The notes below the pieces were generated by a model, which saw only the letters and a list, made by a program, of their open reading frames with translations, made no database searches and was not told the origin of the DNA. Made by a program: the position numbers and the translations under genes. A stretch of 33,863 nt of DNA from Bacteroidota bacterium (GTDB taxonomy: Bacteria > Bacteroidota > Bacteroidia > Palsa-965). The first letter of the stretch is position 1. Every line of letters begins with the position of its first letter. Positions 17,073-25,755 of the stretch are shown piece by piece. Location of the stretch: NCBI GenBank assembly GCA_013289095.1, contig JABDAO010000023.1, positions 1 through 33,863 of the forward strand. The letters run 5' to 3'.

Positions 17073-18254
17073 ATGGAACTTTCAGACTTTTTTAAACCGG
17101 TTTCGCAAGCGCTTACTGAACTTTCGGCTTCAGAGTCACTGCCTGATTCTGCGCTAGCAAAAGTGTTCCGTGTCCATACCGGAGCAAACGGTTTTCCGGA
17201 TACAACAGGAATCCAGTTGGCTGTTATTGGTATCGAGGAAGACAGCAGGGCGGTGAACAATGCCGGTTGTGGAAAAGCTCCGGATGCGGTCAGAAGCCAC
17301 CTCTACAAACTCCTGCGTGGAAATTATGCGGTCAACATTGCCGATCTGGGCAATATTGCCAAAGGACATTCTGTAGAAGATTCCTATTTCGCGCTCTCCA
17401 ACGTCTTGTCAGCGCTGATCACGCAAAATATCATTCCCATCATCATCGGGGGGAGCAACGACCTGGCGTATGCCAATTACCTGGCTTATGAAAAGCTGGA
17501 ACAAACCATCAACATGGTTTCGGTCGACCCCTGTTTCGATCTGGGCACTGCCGAGAGCGATTTCGACTCCCGTTCGTATCTCGGGAGGATCATCCTGCAT
17601 CAGCCCAATTTCCTTTTTAACTTCAGCAATATTGGTTATCAAACCTATTTTGTGGAACAGAGCTCGGTTGAGCTGATGGAGAAACTGAACTTTGATCTGC
17701 ACCGCCTTGGCCAGGCCCGGGCCCGGATGGAGGATATTGAACCGGTCATCCGGAATGCCGATGTACTCAGCTTCGACCTCAGTGCGGTGCGTGCTTCGGA
17801 TGCCCCGGGTTGCGGCAATGCCAGTCCGAATGGTTTTTACGGTGAAGAAGCCTGCCAGATTGCCCGGTATGCGGGTATAAGTGACAAACTCAGTTCTATC
17901 GGGTTCTATGAAATGAACCCTGCACTCGACCCCGGTAAACAAACGGCACATCTGGTTGCCCAAATGATCTGGTATTTTATCGACGGGTTCTACAACCGGA
18001 AAAAAGATTTTCCGTTTGCTGAAAAGGCAGATTATACCAAATTCCGGGTGTTTGTCAAAGACCATAAACACGAGATCGTGTTTTTTAAAAGCTCAAAATC
18101 AGACCGTTGGTGGATGGAAGTGCCCTATCCTCCCAACAAGCGGTTGAAGTATGAGCGGCATCATCTGGTACCCTGCACTTACAGCGATTACGAACTGGCC
18201 TGTAAAGAAGAAATGCCCGACCGCTGGTGGCAAACATTTCTAAAACTCAGTTGA
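17073..18254 (+). CDS. Arginase/formimidoylglutamase-fold protein with altered metal site
   Basis: This 393-residue protein has the ureohydrolase (arginase/agmatinase/HutG) fold: IPIIIGGSNDLAYANY (~121), MVSVDPCFDLG (~148), VLSFDLSAVRASDAPG (231-246) and GFYEMNPALDPGKQTAHLVA (~277). Active family members bind two Mn ions through GGxHD, DAHxD and SxDxDxxDP. Here the first His is Asn129, the central His is Cys154, and the second Asp of the third motif is Ser237, so three of six ligands are replaced. The ~100-residue C-terminal extension (FRVFVKDHKHEIVFFKSSKS) is unusual for arginases. Annotation pipelines may name it formimidoylglutamase, but ordinary Mn catalysis is doubtful. It lies between topA and the T9SS cluster; no histidine-utilisation genes are near. 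Confidence 0.85.
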   Translation: MELSDFFKPVSQALTELSASESLPDSALAKVFRVHTGANGFPDTTGIQLAVIGIEEDSRAVNNAGCGKAPDAVRSHLYKLLRGNYAVNIADLGNIAKGHSVEDSYFALSNVLSALITQNIIPIIIGGSNDLAYANYLAYEKLEQTINMVSVDPCFDLGTAESDFDSRSYLGRIILHQPNFLFNFSNIGYQTYFVEQSSVELMEKLNFDLHRLGQARARMEDIEPVIRNADVLSFDLSAVRASDAPGCGNASPNGFYGEEACQIARYAGISDKLSSIGFYEMNPALDPGKQTAHLVAQMIWYFIDGFYNRKKDFPFAEKADYTKFRVFVKDHKHEIVFFKSSKSDRWWMEVPYPPNKRLKYERHHLVPCTYSDYELACKEEMPDRWWQTFLKLS

Positions 18255-18289
18255 TTTATCATTTCTTTAACTCTTACCTGTTAAAAAAA

Positions 18290-18320
18290 TTTGTTTTGAA
18301 TATATAATTCAGTACTTTAG
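18290..18320 (+). promoter_or_regulatory. Predicted promoter of porP/sprF gene
   Basis: TTTG at 18290-18293, a 19-base spacer and TACTTTAG at 18313-18320 resemble the Bacteroidota sigma-ABfr promoter (TTTG ... TAnnTTTG). It would place transcription start near 18327 and give a ~47-base leader. The segment follows the end of the arginase-like gene, so it would let the T9SS genes be expressed on their own. Confidence 0.45.
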
Positions 18321-18373
18321 CGAACTATATGCCTTACTAAAAGCTATCCAGCTCTTAACCAAATAAGACCCAT

Positions 18374-19351
18374 ATGAAGAAACGTCTTACGATCCTCGTC
18401 CTTGCATTCAGCGGTTTTGCCGGGTTTGCACAACAGGACCCACAGTTTACGCAGTTTATGTACGCGAAACTTTTCACCAATCCGGGTTACGCAGGAACCA
18501 GCGGCGCTATCTGCGCAACCTTGATCGGAAGGACACAATGGACCGGTTTTCCCGGGGCTCCAAACACCTACCTGCTTTGTGTGGATGGTTCTATAACCAA
18601 GAACATCGGTATTGGTCTTTCTGTAGATGCTGATAAGCTTGGGTTTGATCAGACCATTGGAGCCAAAGCGGCCTTCTCGTACATGGTTCCGGTGATGAAC
18701 GGTCTGGGTAAACTGAGCTTTGGTCTTGAACTCGGTCTTCAGAGTAAAACCCTCAGCGCCAACTGGATTGCCCCAGACGGGACTTCCACCGGCTCCACCA
18801 CACAGCCTATCACCGACCCTTCTATTCCAAGTAATTTCTCCAGCACCAATTATGACCTGGGCTTCGGTATCTATTTCACCCATGCCAACGGTACTTATTT
18901 TGGTCTTTCGAGCACACACTTGCCAGACAGCGGAGAAAACCTGGATAGCAAATCCTATACTTTTGATGTGGCCCGTCACTACTACGTAACTGCCGGTACC
19001 TCCTTCCCCCTTGGCGGCGCTTCTTCAAGTTTTGAGCTCCGTCCAAATTTATTAGTGAAGTCGGATGCTAAAGTCACCACTTTCGACGTTAATGTAAATA
19101 TACTCTGGAATAAGATGTTCTGGCTGGGTGTTTCTTACCGCATGCAGGATGCGATAGCTCCGATGCTAGGCTTCCAGAAAGAAGTAGGTGCAAAACATGA
19201 CTTGACCTGGAAGATTGGCTACTCTTATGATATTACGACATCTGCCATCAATCAGCATAGCAGCGGATCGCATGAGATCATGCTGGGTATCTGTAAAAAA
19301 GTAAGCCATGTGAAGCCTCCCGAAAGATGGGAAGACGTACGTTTCTTCTGA
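18374..19351 (+). CDS. PorP/SprF-family T9SS outer-membrane protein
   Basis: This 325-residue protein has a signal peptide (MKKRLTILVLAFSGFAGFAQ) and the family opening QDPQFTQFMYAKLFTNPGYAGTSG. Alternating beta-strand patterns follow to a C-terminal aromatic-containing end, as expected for an outer-membrane barrel of the type IX secretion membrane protein PorP/SprF family. Members act in delivery or attachment of T9SS cargo; PorP is encoded just before gldK (porK) in many Bacteroidota, as here. The family has many paralogs, so PorP versus SprF is chosen from context. Length is typical (300-340 residues). It lies ~126 bases before gldK. Confidence 0.93.
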   Translation: MKKRLTILVLAFSGFAGFAQQDPQFTQFMYAKLFTNPGYAGTSGAICATLIGRTQWTGFPGAPNTYLLCVDGSITKNIGIGLSVDADKLGFDQTIGAKAAFSYMVPVMNGLGKLSFGLELGLQSKTLSANWIAPDGTSTGSTTQPITDPSIPSNFSSTNYDLGFGIYFTHANGTYFGLSSTHLPDSGENLDSKSYTFDVARHYYVTAGTSFPLGGASSSFELRPNLLVKSDAKVTTFDVNVNILWNKMFWLGVSYRMQDAIAPMLGFQKEVGAKHDLTWKIGYSYDITTSAINQHSSGSHEIMLGICKKVSHVKPPERWEDVRFF

Positions 19352-19477
19352 TTATTTTGTTAATATTGTAACCTTTCAAATTTAGCAGCGTTCAAGCAAT
19401 TCCATCCTTTCGCGAGATCATCATACTTCGGTATGGTGATTTTCTGCAAAAGAAGGGGTTAACCAAAAACAAACAAA

Positions 19478-20941
19478 GTGGACACTCAAAAGATCAAAAA
19501 AACAGGCGGCAATCTTAAAAAATTGCTCTTTTTCGGTTCTTTGCTGGCTTTCGCAACAGGTTGTGAAAAGAAAAGCGGAGAACTGATAGGTGTGCAGGGG
19601 AGAGATCCCTGGTTTGCACCAGATCCGTATGGTATGCTCTACTGCCCAATGGGCAATATGACCCAGGGGCCAAACGATGAAGACGTTCCGTTCGCCCACA
19701 ATACAAAAGCCAAGATGGTTTCCATCCAGGCCTTCTATATCGATCAGACCGAAATCACCAACAACGAATATCGTCAGTTTGTCTATCACGTTCGGGATTC
19801 TATTGCACGCCGTATGCTGGCAGCGGGTGGTAACCCCAAACCCGATGATTATTTCTACTCTGAAGAAGACTATTGGGGGGCAAACCCTCAGCTGAAAGGA
19901 CTCGTACAATACGATGCCGATCCTGCAAAAGCAGCCCTGAACTGGGAAAACAAAGTAAACTGGACGTCGGACGACGAATCATACAATACCGATCTGTTGC
20001 CTTTGTTCCTTCCCGAAAAAGAACGGTTCTACAAACGGGTGGAAATAGATACCCGTCAGCTGAACTTCGAATACTACCGCATCGACCTGCGCACTGCAGC
20101 TAAAAAAGTAAACCGTTTCATCCCGACCAAGACCCCTCCCGACGAAAAAGGACATGCCTTCCCGACCCAGCAGCCTGGTTCATATACCGTTAACGGAAAA
20201 GCAAAACTAGACCGTAGCGCATTTATCATCAAGGATATCATTAACGTATATCCTGACACCCTGGCTTGGGTACATGACTTTACCTATTCCTTCAACGAAC
20301 CGATGACCAATATGTATTTCTGGCATCCGGCCTATGATGAATACCCTGTGGTAGGCGTTACCTGGAAACAATGCCGTGCATTTTGCATCTGGAGGACCCA
20401 GCTCTTCAACTCTTACCTCTATGGAAACGGACAGATTTTCGTCCAGGATTTCCGTTTGCCTACCGAAGCCGAATGGGAATATGCTGCACGCGGTGGTCTG
20501 AAACTTTCTCCATTCCCCTGGGGTGGTCCTTACATCCGCAATGCACGCGGTTGTTTTCTGGGTAACTTTAAACCAATGCGTGGTTCTTACATTGACGACG
20601 GAGGGTTCCATACCGTTAAAGTACTTTCCTACAACCCGAACGATTGGGGTATCTATTGTATGGCCGGAAACGTTGCGGAGTGGACCAGCAATGCATTTGA
20701 TGAATCGGCCTACGATTTCTCGCATGACCTGAATCCGGACTTTGTTTACGAGCCTACACTTGAGGAAGAATCTATCCCGGTACTGAACCGCAAAGTAATT
20801 CGCGGCGGTTCCTGGAAAGATGTGGGTTATTACCTCGAAACCAGCACCCGTTCATACGAGTATCAGGACACTGCAAAATGTTACATCGGTTTCCGTTGTG
20901 TTATGACATACCTCGGCCGTCAGAAGGATGACGAGTTGTAG
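19478..20941 (+). CDS. gldK: Gliding motility / T9SS lipoprotein GldK
   Basis: This 487-residue lipoprotein has lipobox AFATGC with lipidated Cys29. The main domain is formylglycine-generating-enzyme/sulfatase-modifying-factor-like: YIDQTEITNNEYRQFVYHVR near 80, YPVVGVTWKQCRAFCIWRT near 288, FRLPTEAEWEYAARGG near 330, and MAGNVAEWTSNAF and VIRGGSW toward the end. GldK (PorK) joins GldN (PorN) in the large periplasmic ring under the outer membrane. The start is a GTG at 19478: an in-frame stop lies just upstream at 19460 and no ATG precedes the lipobox. gldL follows after 115 bases, which contain a possible promoter. Confidence 0.97.
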   Translation: MDTQKIKKTGGNLKKLLFFGSLLAFATGCEKKSGELIGVQGRDPWFAPDPYGMLYCPMGNMTQGPNDEDVPFAHNTKAKMVSIQAFYIDQTEITNNEYRQFVYHVRDSIARRMLAAGGNPKPDDYFYSEEDYWGANPQLKGLVQYDADPAKAALNWENKVNWTSDDESYNTDLLPLFLPEKERFYKRVEIDTRQLNFEYYRIDLRTAAKKVNRFIPTKTPPDEKGHAFPTQQPGSYTVNGKAKLDRSAFIIKDIINVYPDTLAWVHDFTYSFNEPMTNMYFWHPAYDEYPVVGVTWKQCRAFCIWRTQLFNSYLYGNGQIFVQDFRLPTEAEWEYAARGGLKLSPFPWGGPYIRNARGCFLGNFKPMRGSYIDDGGFHTVKVLSYNPNDWGIYCMAGNVAEWTSNAFDESAYDFSHDLNPDFVYEPTLEEESIPVLNRKVIRGGSWKDVGYYLETSTRSYEYQDTAKCYIGFRCVMTYLGRQKDDEL

Positions 20942-20996
20942 GATATACCTAATGCATTTTTTAACTTTGCGATGCTGAGCACAGAAGGTGCATCGC
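20936..20996 (+). promoter_or_regulatory. Predicted gldL promoter and start-site hairpin
   Basis: TTG at 20936-20938 (inside the last codons of gldK), a 23-base spacer and TAACTTTG at 20962-20969 match the Bacteroidota consensus, the -7 box exactly. Directly after it, GCGATGC (20969-20975) and GCATCGC (20990-20996) can form a 7-bp hairpin with a 14-base loop at the expected 5' end of the message. This could allow gldLMN to be made separately from gldK and protect the 5' end. Confidence 0.4.
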
Positions 20997-21056
20997 GTTA
21001 AAACCGTTCACACACAAACAACCATATAATTATTAACCCTAAACAATTTAAGAATT

Positions 21057-21875
21057 ATGAGCAGCCACGGAAAACAGAGTCTTTTCGAAACAAAAGCATG
21101 GAAAATGTTTATGGCCAAATTGTATGGCATTGGTGCAGCGGTTGTAATTGTAGGTGCATTATTTAAGATTCAACACTGGCCCGGTGCAAGCCCTATGCTT
21201 ATTGTCGGTCTTGGTGTTGAGGCGGTGATCTTTATTTTCTCTGCATTCGAGCCGATCCATGAAGACCTGGATTGGACCCTTGTTTATCCTGAGCTTGCCG
21301 GTATCAAAGGCGAAGAAAAGGAAGAAGATAAGCTTGAAGAAGGCGAACAGATGTCGGTTACCGATCAGCTCGATAAAATGCTGGAAGATGCAAAAATCGG
21401 TCCTGACCTTATCGCCAGCCTGGGCGATGGTATGCGTAACCTGAGCGATCAGGCTGCCAAAATATCTGATATCACCGATGCAACCGTTGCCACAAACGAG
21501 TATGTGAACACGGTGAAATCGGCTGCCAAAAATGTTACTACCCTTTCAGATTCGTATGCAAAGGCTGCACAGACACTCACCGGTCTTTCGGCTTCTAACG
21601 AAGATGGAGCTGCTTTCGGCGATCAGTTGCAGAAAGTATCCAAAAATCTTTCGGCCCTCAATGCCGTTTATGAATTGCAGTTACAGGGCGCTTCTGAACA
21701 TCAGAAAGCCTCTACCAAATTCTACGACAGCCTGGGCGATCTGATGCAAAACCTGCATGATTCTGTAGATGATACAAAACGTTACAAACAGGAAATGGCT
21801 TCCTTGTCTGACAACCTCAGCCAATTGAACAATGTTTACGGCAACATGCTGTCTGCAATGACGGTTAAACGGTAA
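21057..21875 (+). CDS. gldL: T9SS/gliding motor protein GldL
   Basis: This 272-residue inner-membrane protein is the stator-like part of the T9SS motor. Two transmembrane helices lie at ~22-38 (YGIGAAVVIVGALFKIQHWPG follows the family closely, including the HWPG turn) and ~46-64 (MLIVGLGVEAVIFIFSAFEP). Glu55 in helix 2 corresponds to the proton-pathway Glu49 of Flavobacterium johnsoniae GldL (recalled from structural work). The rest is cytoplasmic, acidic and then coiled-coil-like. GldL pentamers surround GldM dimers and use the proton-motive force. It is preceded by its own candidate promoter and followed by a hairpin before gldM. Confidence 0.98.
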   Translation: MSSHGKQSLFETKAWKMFMAKLYGIGAAVVIVGALFKIQHWPGASPMLIVGLGVEAVIFIFSAFEPIHEDLDWTLVYPELAGIKGEEKEEDKLEEGEQMSVTDQLDKMLEDAKIGPDLIASLGDGMRNLSDQAAKISDITDATVATNEYVNTVKSAAKNVTTLSDSYAKAAQTLTGLSASNEDGAAFGDQLQKVSKNLSALNAVYELQLQGASEHQKASTKFYDSLGDLMQNLHDSVDDTKRYKQEMASLSDNLSQLNNVYGNMLSAMTVKR

Positions 21876-21899
21876 TAGCAGCCTGTTTACGGTAGCTTC

Positions 21900-21928
21900 C
21901 CCCATTGCCCGCTTGGCGGGTAATGGGG
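21900..21928 (+). promoter_or_regulatory. Intercistronic hairpin between gldL and gldM
   Basis: Arms 21900-21912 and 21916-21928 form a 13-bp stem (CCCCATT-G-CCCGC / GCGGG-T-AATGGGG, one G-T pair) with a 3-base loop. No long T-run follows (TAAATCTTAAAA), so it is not a full intrinsic terminator. It lies 24 bases after the gldL stop and 39 before the gldM ATG. It could protect the upstream gldL RNA or partly reduce transcription into gldM. Confidence 0.7.
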
Positions 21929-21967
21929 TAAATCTTAAAATATTAACTCTTCTAATTCCTTACTGAT

Positions 21968-23587
21968 ATGGCAGGTGGTAAAATGCCCCCCCGGCAAAAA
22001 ATGATTGGTATGATGTACCTGGTGTTGACGGCACTGCTGGCGATGAACGTTTCGAAAGAGATCATCAACGCCTTCGTGGTAATGAATACCGGTCTTGAGA
22101 ATACAAACAACAATACCAAAAACAAGAATTCCATCGTTTATTCTGCGTTCGAGGCTTCCCTGCAAAACGACGAAAAGAAAACCCGTCCGTTTTACAATGC
22201 AGCCCAGACTGTAAAGAAAAGCACGGAAGAGATGGTGAAATACATCGATCACCTCAAGGCCGAAATCAAGATGCACGCGCAACCTATGACGGAAGTCACT
22301 GCAGATACATTTCAGTTGCGGAAAATCGATAAGCTCGATGACTACGATACGCCTACCCACTTCATGGTCGGTTCTGACCCTGCAAACGTAACCGGCGAAT
22401 CAAAAGAACTGAAAGCAAAACTGATCAATTTCAAGACAATCCTGCTTTCCCTGCTCGGCCCGAAAGATAAGGCCGCAATTCAAGCTTCGCTTGAGAAAGG
22501 ATTGTACACAGGCGAATCGTTTAACCAAAGCGAAGAAAAAAACGTGAGCTGGGAGTGGTACAATTTTTATCACCTTCCGCTTGCTGCCGCCATCGCCAAT
22601 CTTACCAAAATTCAAAACGACGTTCGGAATTCTGAAGGCGATGTGGTGAACCTTCTTTACAAAAATGTATCTGCGGCCGACTTTAAATTCGATACTATCT
22701 CCGCCAAGGTTATTGCTTCTTCAAACTATGTAATCCAGGGCGAAGAATACCAGGCTGACGTGTTTGTAGCTGCCTCCAGCAAAACTCAGAACCCGGTTAT
22801 CATCCTGGGCGATGTTGACACGATTACTGGTGTCATCAAAGGCCCTGCTGATTCTACGAGCGTGAAAGTTGTAAATGGCATTGGTAAATACGTTACCAAG
22901 GATGGTAAAATGGGTGTAAACGACTGGTCGGGTGTTATTAAAGTAAAAGCTCCCGACGGTTCTTTCAAACGTTACCCTTTCAAATCATCCTACAGACTTG
23001 CACCTCCATCCATTTCGGTTTCTCCGGATAAGATGAACGTGTTCTATCTGGGGGTTGATAATCCGGTTACTATCAGCGCTGCCGGTTTTGCGAATGATGA
23101 TATCCGTCCATCGGCTTCGGGAGCATCGCTTTCGAAATCAGGTAAGGGATATATTGTTCGTCCCGCTGCCGGCGCACGCGAAGCCTCTATCAATGTTTCT
23201 GCTACAACCAAGACAGGAACCAAGAGCCTGGGTTCTGTTAAATTCCGCGTGAAACAGATTCCTACGCCATTGGGTATGGTTGCCGGTAAAACCGGTGATG
23301 ACGCCATGTCAAAAGGCGAATTAAGCCTTATCGGCGCGGTAGCTGCCAAGCTCGAAGGTTTCGATTTTGACCTTCCATTCCCTGTTATTTCCTTCGACCT
23401 CACTACTGTAGGTAGCAGCGGTCTGCTTTCTACCAAATCAGCAAATGGAGCAATCCTGACTGCGGACCAGAAAAAGATGCTCAGTGGAGCAAAAGGCGGA
23501 CAGCGTTTTTCGTTCGAGAATATGCGTGTAAAAATGCCTGACGGAACCGTCAGAAAGGTGCCTGGTGTTACTTTGAAAACGAAGTAA
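21968..23587 (+). CDS. gldM: T9SS/gliding motor protein GldM
   Basis: This 539-residue protein has one N-terminal membrane helix (~11-28; KMIGMMYLVLTALLAMNVSK) and a long periplasmic shaft. The start MAGGKMPPRQKM matches the family exactly, including Arg9, which in F. johnsoniae pairs with the GldL glutamate (recalled). The periplasmic part shows the usual order: a helical domain to ~220 with ENTNNNTKNKN near 45, then beta domains including SSNYVIQGEEYQADVFVAAS and PPSISVSPDKMNVFYLGVDNPV. It transmits motor torque through the periplasm to the GldKN ring. gldN follows 21 bases later, so they are co-transcribed. Confidence 0.98.
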   Translation: MAGGKMPPRQKMIGMMYLVLTALLAMNVSKEIINAFVVMNTGLENTNNNTKNKNSIVYSAFEASLQNDEKKTRPFYNAAQTVKKSTEEMVKYIDHLKAEIKMHAQPMTEVTADTFQLRKIDKLDDYDTPTHFMVGSDPANVTGESKELKAKLINFKTILLSLLGPKDKAAIQASLEKGLYTGESFNQSEEKNVSWEWYNFYHLPLAAAIANLTKIQNDVRNSEGDVVNLLYKNVSAADFKFDTISAKVIASSNYVIQGEEYQADVFVAASSKTQNPVIILGDVDTITGVIKGPADSTSVKVVNGIGKYVTKDGKMGVNDWSGVIKVKAPDGSFKRYPFKSSYRLAPPSISVSPDKMNVFYLGVDNPVTISAAGFANDDIRPSASGASLSKSGKGYIVRPAAGAREASINVSATTKTGTKSLGSVKFRVKQIPTPLGMVAGKTGDDAMSKGELSLIGAVAAKLEGFDFDLPFPVISFDLTTVGSSGLLSTKSANGAILTADQKKMLSGAKGGQRFSFENMRVKMPDGTVRKVPGVTLKTK

Positions 23588-23608
23588 TCAATATTAAAAA
23601 CAACTCAC

Positions 23609-24472
23609 ATGAAGCAGATAAAGAAAGTCTTTGCGGTACTGGTGTTGCTGGTGATGTGTTTCTCCGGAAGGGCTCAGAACGTCCTCGACCGGGCCTACAC
23701 CAAGGAGCATAACCCCTACAAAAAGCCCATTCCTTACACCTATCTGCGTGAAGCCGATGTCATGTGGCACCACCGGGTGTGGAGGGTGATCGACCTCCGG
23801 GAGAAGATCAACTTTCCGCTGTACTTCCCAACCGATGATGCGATTAAAGACCGCAGTGCACTTTTTAAAATCATCCGTAACGGCATTGCTCCTCCCGATG
23901 GCAGCCCTCCCAAACTTACGGCCTACGACTCCGAGGATGATGAGTTTGGGATCAAGCTCAATGCCCTGCAGATCGGGAAAATTATTGCCCAGGCTGATAC
24001 TGCTTATGTCCCTTCTGATCCGACTGATCCAAGTTCTCCCCTCATCCCTAAATTGGTTCTGACTAATCTGGATGCAAACAAGATCAAGAAATACTGGTTG
24101 AAGGAAGACTGGTTTTTTGACAAACAAAAATCGGTGATGGAAGCCCGCATCATTGGAATCCAGCCAATTCAAAAGGCTGTTTCGGGTGGTGTTGAAGCCG
24201 ACAAAGGAACGTTCTGGCTCTATTTCCCTGAATTGCGTCCGTTGATCGCAAAGGAAGAAACGTTCAACAGACATAACGATGCCGAGCGTCTTACCTTCGA
24301 TGACTTGTTCTGGAAACGCCAGTTCAGCGGTTATGTTTTCAAGGAGTTTAACGTATACGACAATCGCCTGATCCAGACCTATAAATCGGGAAATATGTTG
24401 GAAGTTCTGCTCGAAGCGGAGCGTATCAAGAACAGCATGTTCACCCTGGAGCATGATCTCTGGCACTTTTAA
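23609..24472 (+). CDS. gldN: T9SS/gliding motility protein GldN
   Basis: This 287-residue secreted periplasmic protein has a signal peptide (MKQIKKVFAVLVLLVMCFSGRAQ). Family motifs are present: PYTYLREADVMWHHRVWRVI at ~43, DLREKINFPLYFPT, LFKIIRNGI, KKYWLKEDWFFDKQKSVMEA near 165, YFPELRPLI, FNRHNDAERLTFDDLFWKRQ and FSGYVFKEFNVYDNRL. GldN (PorN) forms the periplasmic ring with GldK and contacts the GldM tip. A terminator follows at 24513-24546, so this ends the gldLMN transcript. A diverged copy (gldO-like) lies downstream. Confidence 0.97.
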   Translation: MKQIKKVFAVLVLLVMCFSGRAQNVLDRAYTKEHNPYKKPIPYTYLREADVMWHHRVWRVIDLREKINFPLYFPTDDAIKDRSALFKIIRNGIAPPDGSPPKLTAYDSEDDEFGIKLNALQIGKIIAQADTAYVPSDPTDPSSPLIPKLVLTNLDANKIKKYWLKEDWFFDKQKSVMEARIIGIQPIQKAVSGGVEADKGTFWLYFPELRPLIAKEETFNRHNDAERLTFDDLFWKRQFSGYVFKEFNVYDNRLIQTYKSGNMLEVLLEAERIKNSMFTLEHDLWHF

Positions 24473-24512
24473 GGCTTTCACGCTGTACTGAATAATTTTT
24501 CTTTATTTCATT

Positions 24513-24546
24513 AAACCCGTCCAGGTATCACCAGGACGGGTTTTTT
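24513..24546 (+). terminator. Terminator after gldN
   Basis: Arms AAACCCGTCC (24513-24522) and GGACGGG with the following T-run (24534-24546) form a 10-bp stem with an 11-base loop and six T. It lies ~40 bases after the gldN stop and separates gldN from the paralogous gene at 24805. Confidence 0.9.
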
Positions 24547-24804
24547 ATTTTCCGATTCCGTTCTCTTTCTCTTTCTTCTATACAATATCCCTCGGCTGAT
24601 TACGTTATTAGTTCAAGTACCCTAACCATGAACCACCTCTAGTTCCGCTTTTCGTACACCGATTTCTTTTCGCTTCTACTCCTGATTTGCTTTTTGTTCC
24701 TGGCATTCATACCGTTTTCTGATTACGCCCGTTTTTCTGATTCGAGTTCATACGCCTGCCCGAAAGGTTCCCGCAGGCCGATCACATCCCTAATAACAAC
24801 AACC

Positions 24805-25635
24805 ATGAAACCTTTTCAGATAGTCTTCCTTTCTGTCCTTCTCTTTCAGGCCTTCTCTGCAACAGCGCAGCTGAGGGATAGTTTAAGAAAACCAACTCCC
24901 TATCCCTACATTCGCGAAGCCGATGTGATGTGGAGCAAAAAGGTGTGGGAAGTCATAGATCTGCGCGAAAAGATGAATCAGGATCTGTATTATCCTTTGA
25001 CAGATCTTACAAAACGGCGCAGCCTGTTTGATATCATCAAAGATGGGGTACTGCCTGCCGAAGACTCCAAGCAGGTCCCCCTCACTGCATTCTCGGGTGA
25101 TGAGAACGAGTTTAAAAAAAGGCTCACACGCAGAGAGCTTCAGCAGATTTTTTCAAAGACTGATACGATTTCTATGCCCGATCCGTTAAACCCCGATGTG
25201 TATGTTCAAAAAGTTGTTCAGGAAGAGCTTGGCCCTTCGGATGTAAAACAATATTGGATACAGGAGGAGTACGTGTTTGATAAACAACGTTCGGTACTCG
25301 ATATCCGGATAACCGCCATCATGCCTGTCATCGAAAAGAAAAACGAAAAAGGCGATGCAGAGGGCATGGCAGCAACCTGTTGGGTGTCATTTCCCGAGTT
25401 GCGTCAACTGTTGATCCGAAACTACGTATTCAACCGTCACAACGATGCACATTTGCTCACCTACGATGATTTGTTTGTCAAGCACATGTTCAGCGGATAC
25501 ATCATCAGGGAAGACAACACGGCTGACCGCATGATAGCCGATTACAAAGGAGCTGGTACGCTTGATGCGTTACTGGAGGCTGAAGCCATCAAGGATGGGA
25601 TACGGGTGAAAGAAAGCGATATGTGGCAACATTAG
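24805..25635 (+). CDS. gldO: GldN paralog (GldO-like)
   Basis: This 276-residue protein is paralogous to the GldN just upstream, with the same motif order: PYPYIREADVMWSKKVWEVI, DLREKMNQDLYYPLTDL, LFDIIKDGVLPAE, KQYWIQEEYVFDKQRSVLDI, FPELRQLLIRNY, FNRHNDAHLLTYDDLFVKHM and FSGYIIREDNTADRMI. The frame extends upstream to 24694, but the ATG at 24805 starts a proper signal peptide (MKPFQIVFLSVLLFQAFSAT, then AQ). In F. johnsoniae a second copy, gldO, follows gldN and is partly redundant with it; gene order supports the same name. A terminator isolates it from gldN, so it must have its own promoter in 24547-24804. Confidence 0.9.
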   Translation: MKPFQIVFLSVLLFQAFSATAQLRDSLRKPTPYPYIREADVMWSKKVWEVIDLREKMNQDLYYPLTDLTKRRSLFDIIKDGVLPAEDSKQVPLTAFSGDENEFKKRLTRRELQQIFSKTDTISMPDPLNPDVYVQKVVQEELGPSDVKQYWIQEEYVFDKQRSVLDIRITAIMPVIEKKNEKGDAEGMAATCWVSFPELRQLLIRNYVFNRHNDAHLLTYDDLFVKHMFSGYIIREDNTADRMIADYKGAGTLDALLEAEAIKDGIRVKESDMWQH

Positions 25636-25657
25636 GGATTTTGGAATTGGGATTTAC

Positions 25658-25747
25658 AATTTGGGATTTTTGGTGGGATTTTTAATTTCTTTGAGAATCA
25701 TTTTTGATTTTCAGTTTAAGATATTTTACCTCTTGAAATCCCAAATC
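25658..25747. repeat. GGGATTT direct repeats and long-range inverted repeat
   Basis: Between the convergent gldO-like gene and the DUF2461 gene there are five GGGATTT motifs in ~50 bases (25634-25685). The copy ATTTGGGATTT (25659-25669) is exactly complementary to AAATCCCAAAT (25736-25746), which is followed by a T-rich stretch. The pair could fold as a weak terminator with a large loop; slippage-generated simple repeats are an alternative. Confidence 0.45.
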
Positions 25748-25755
25748 TTTTTAGT

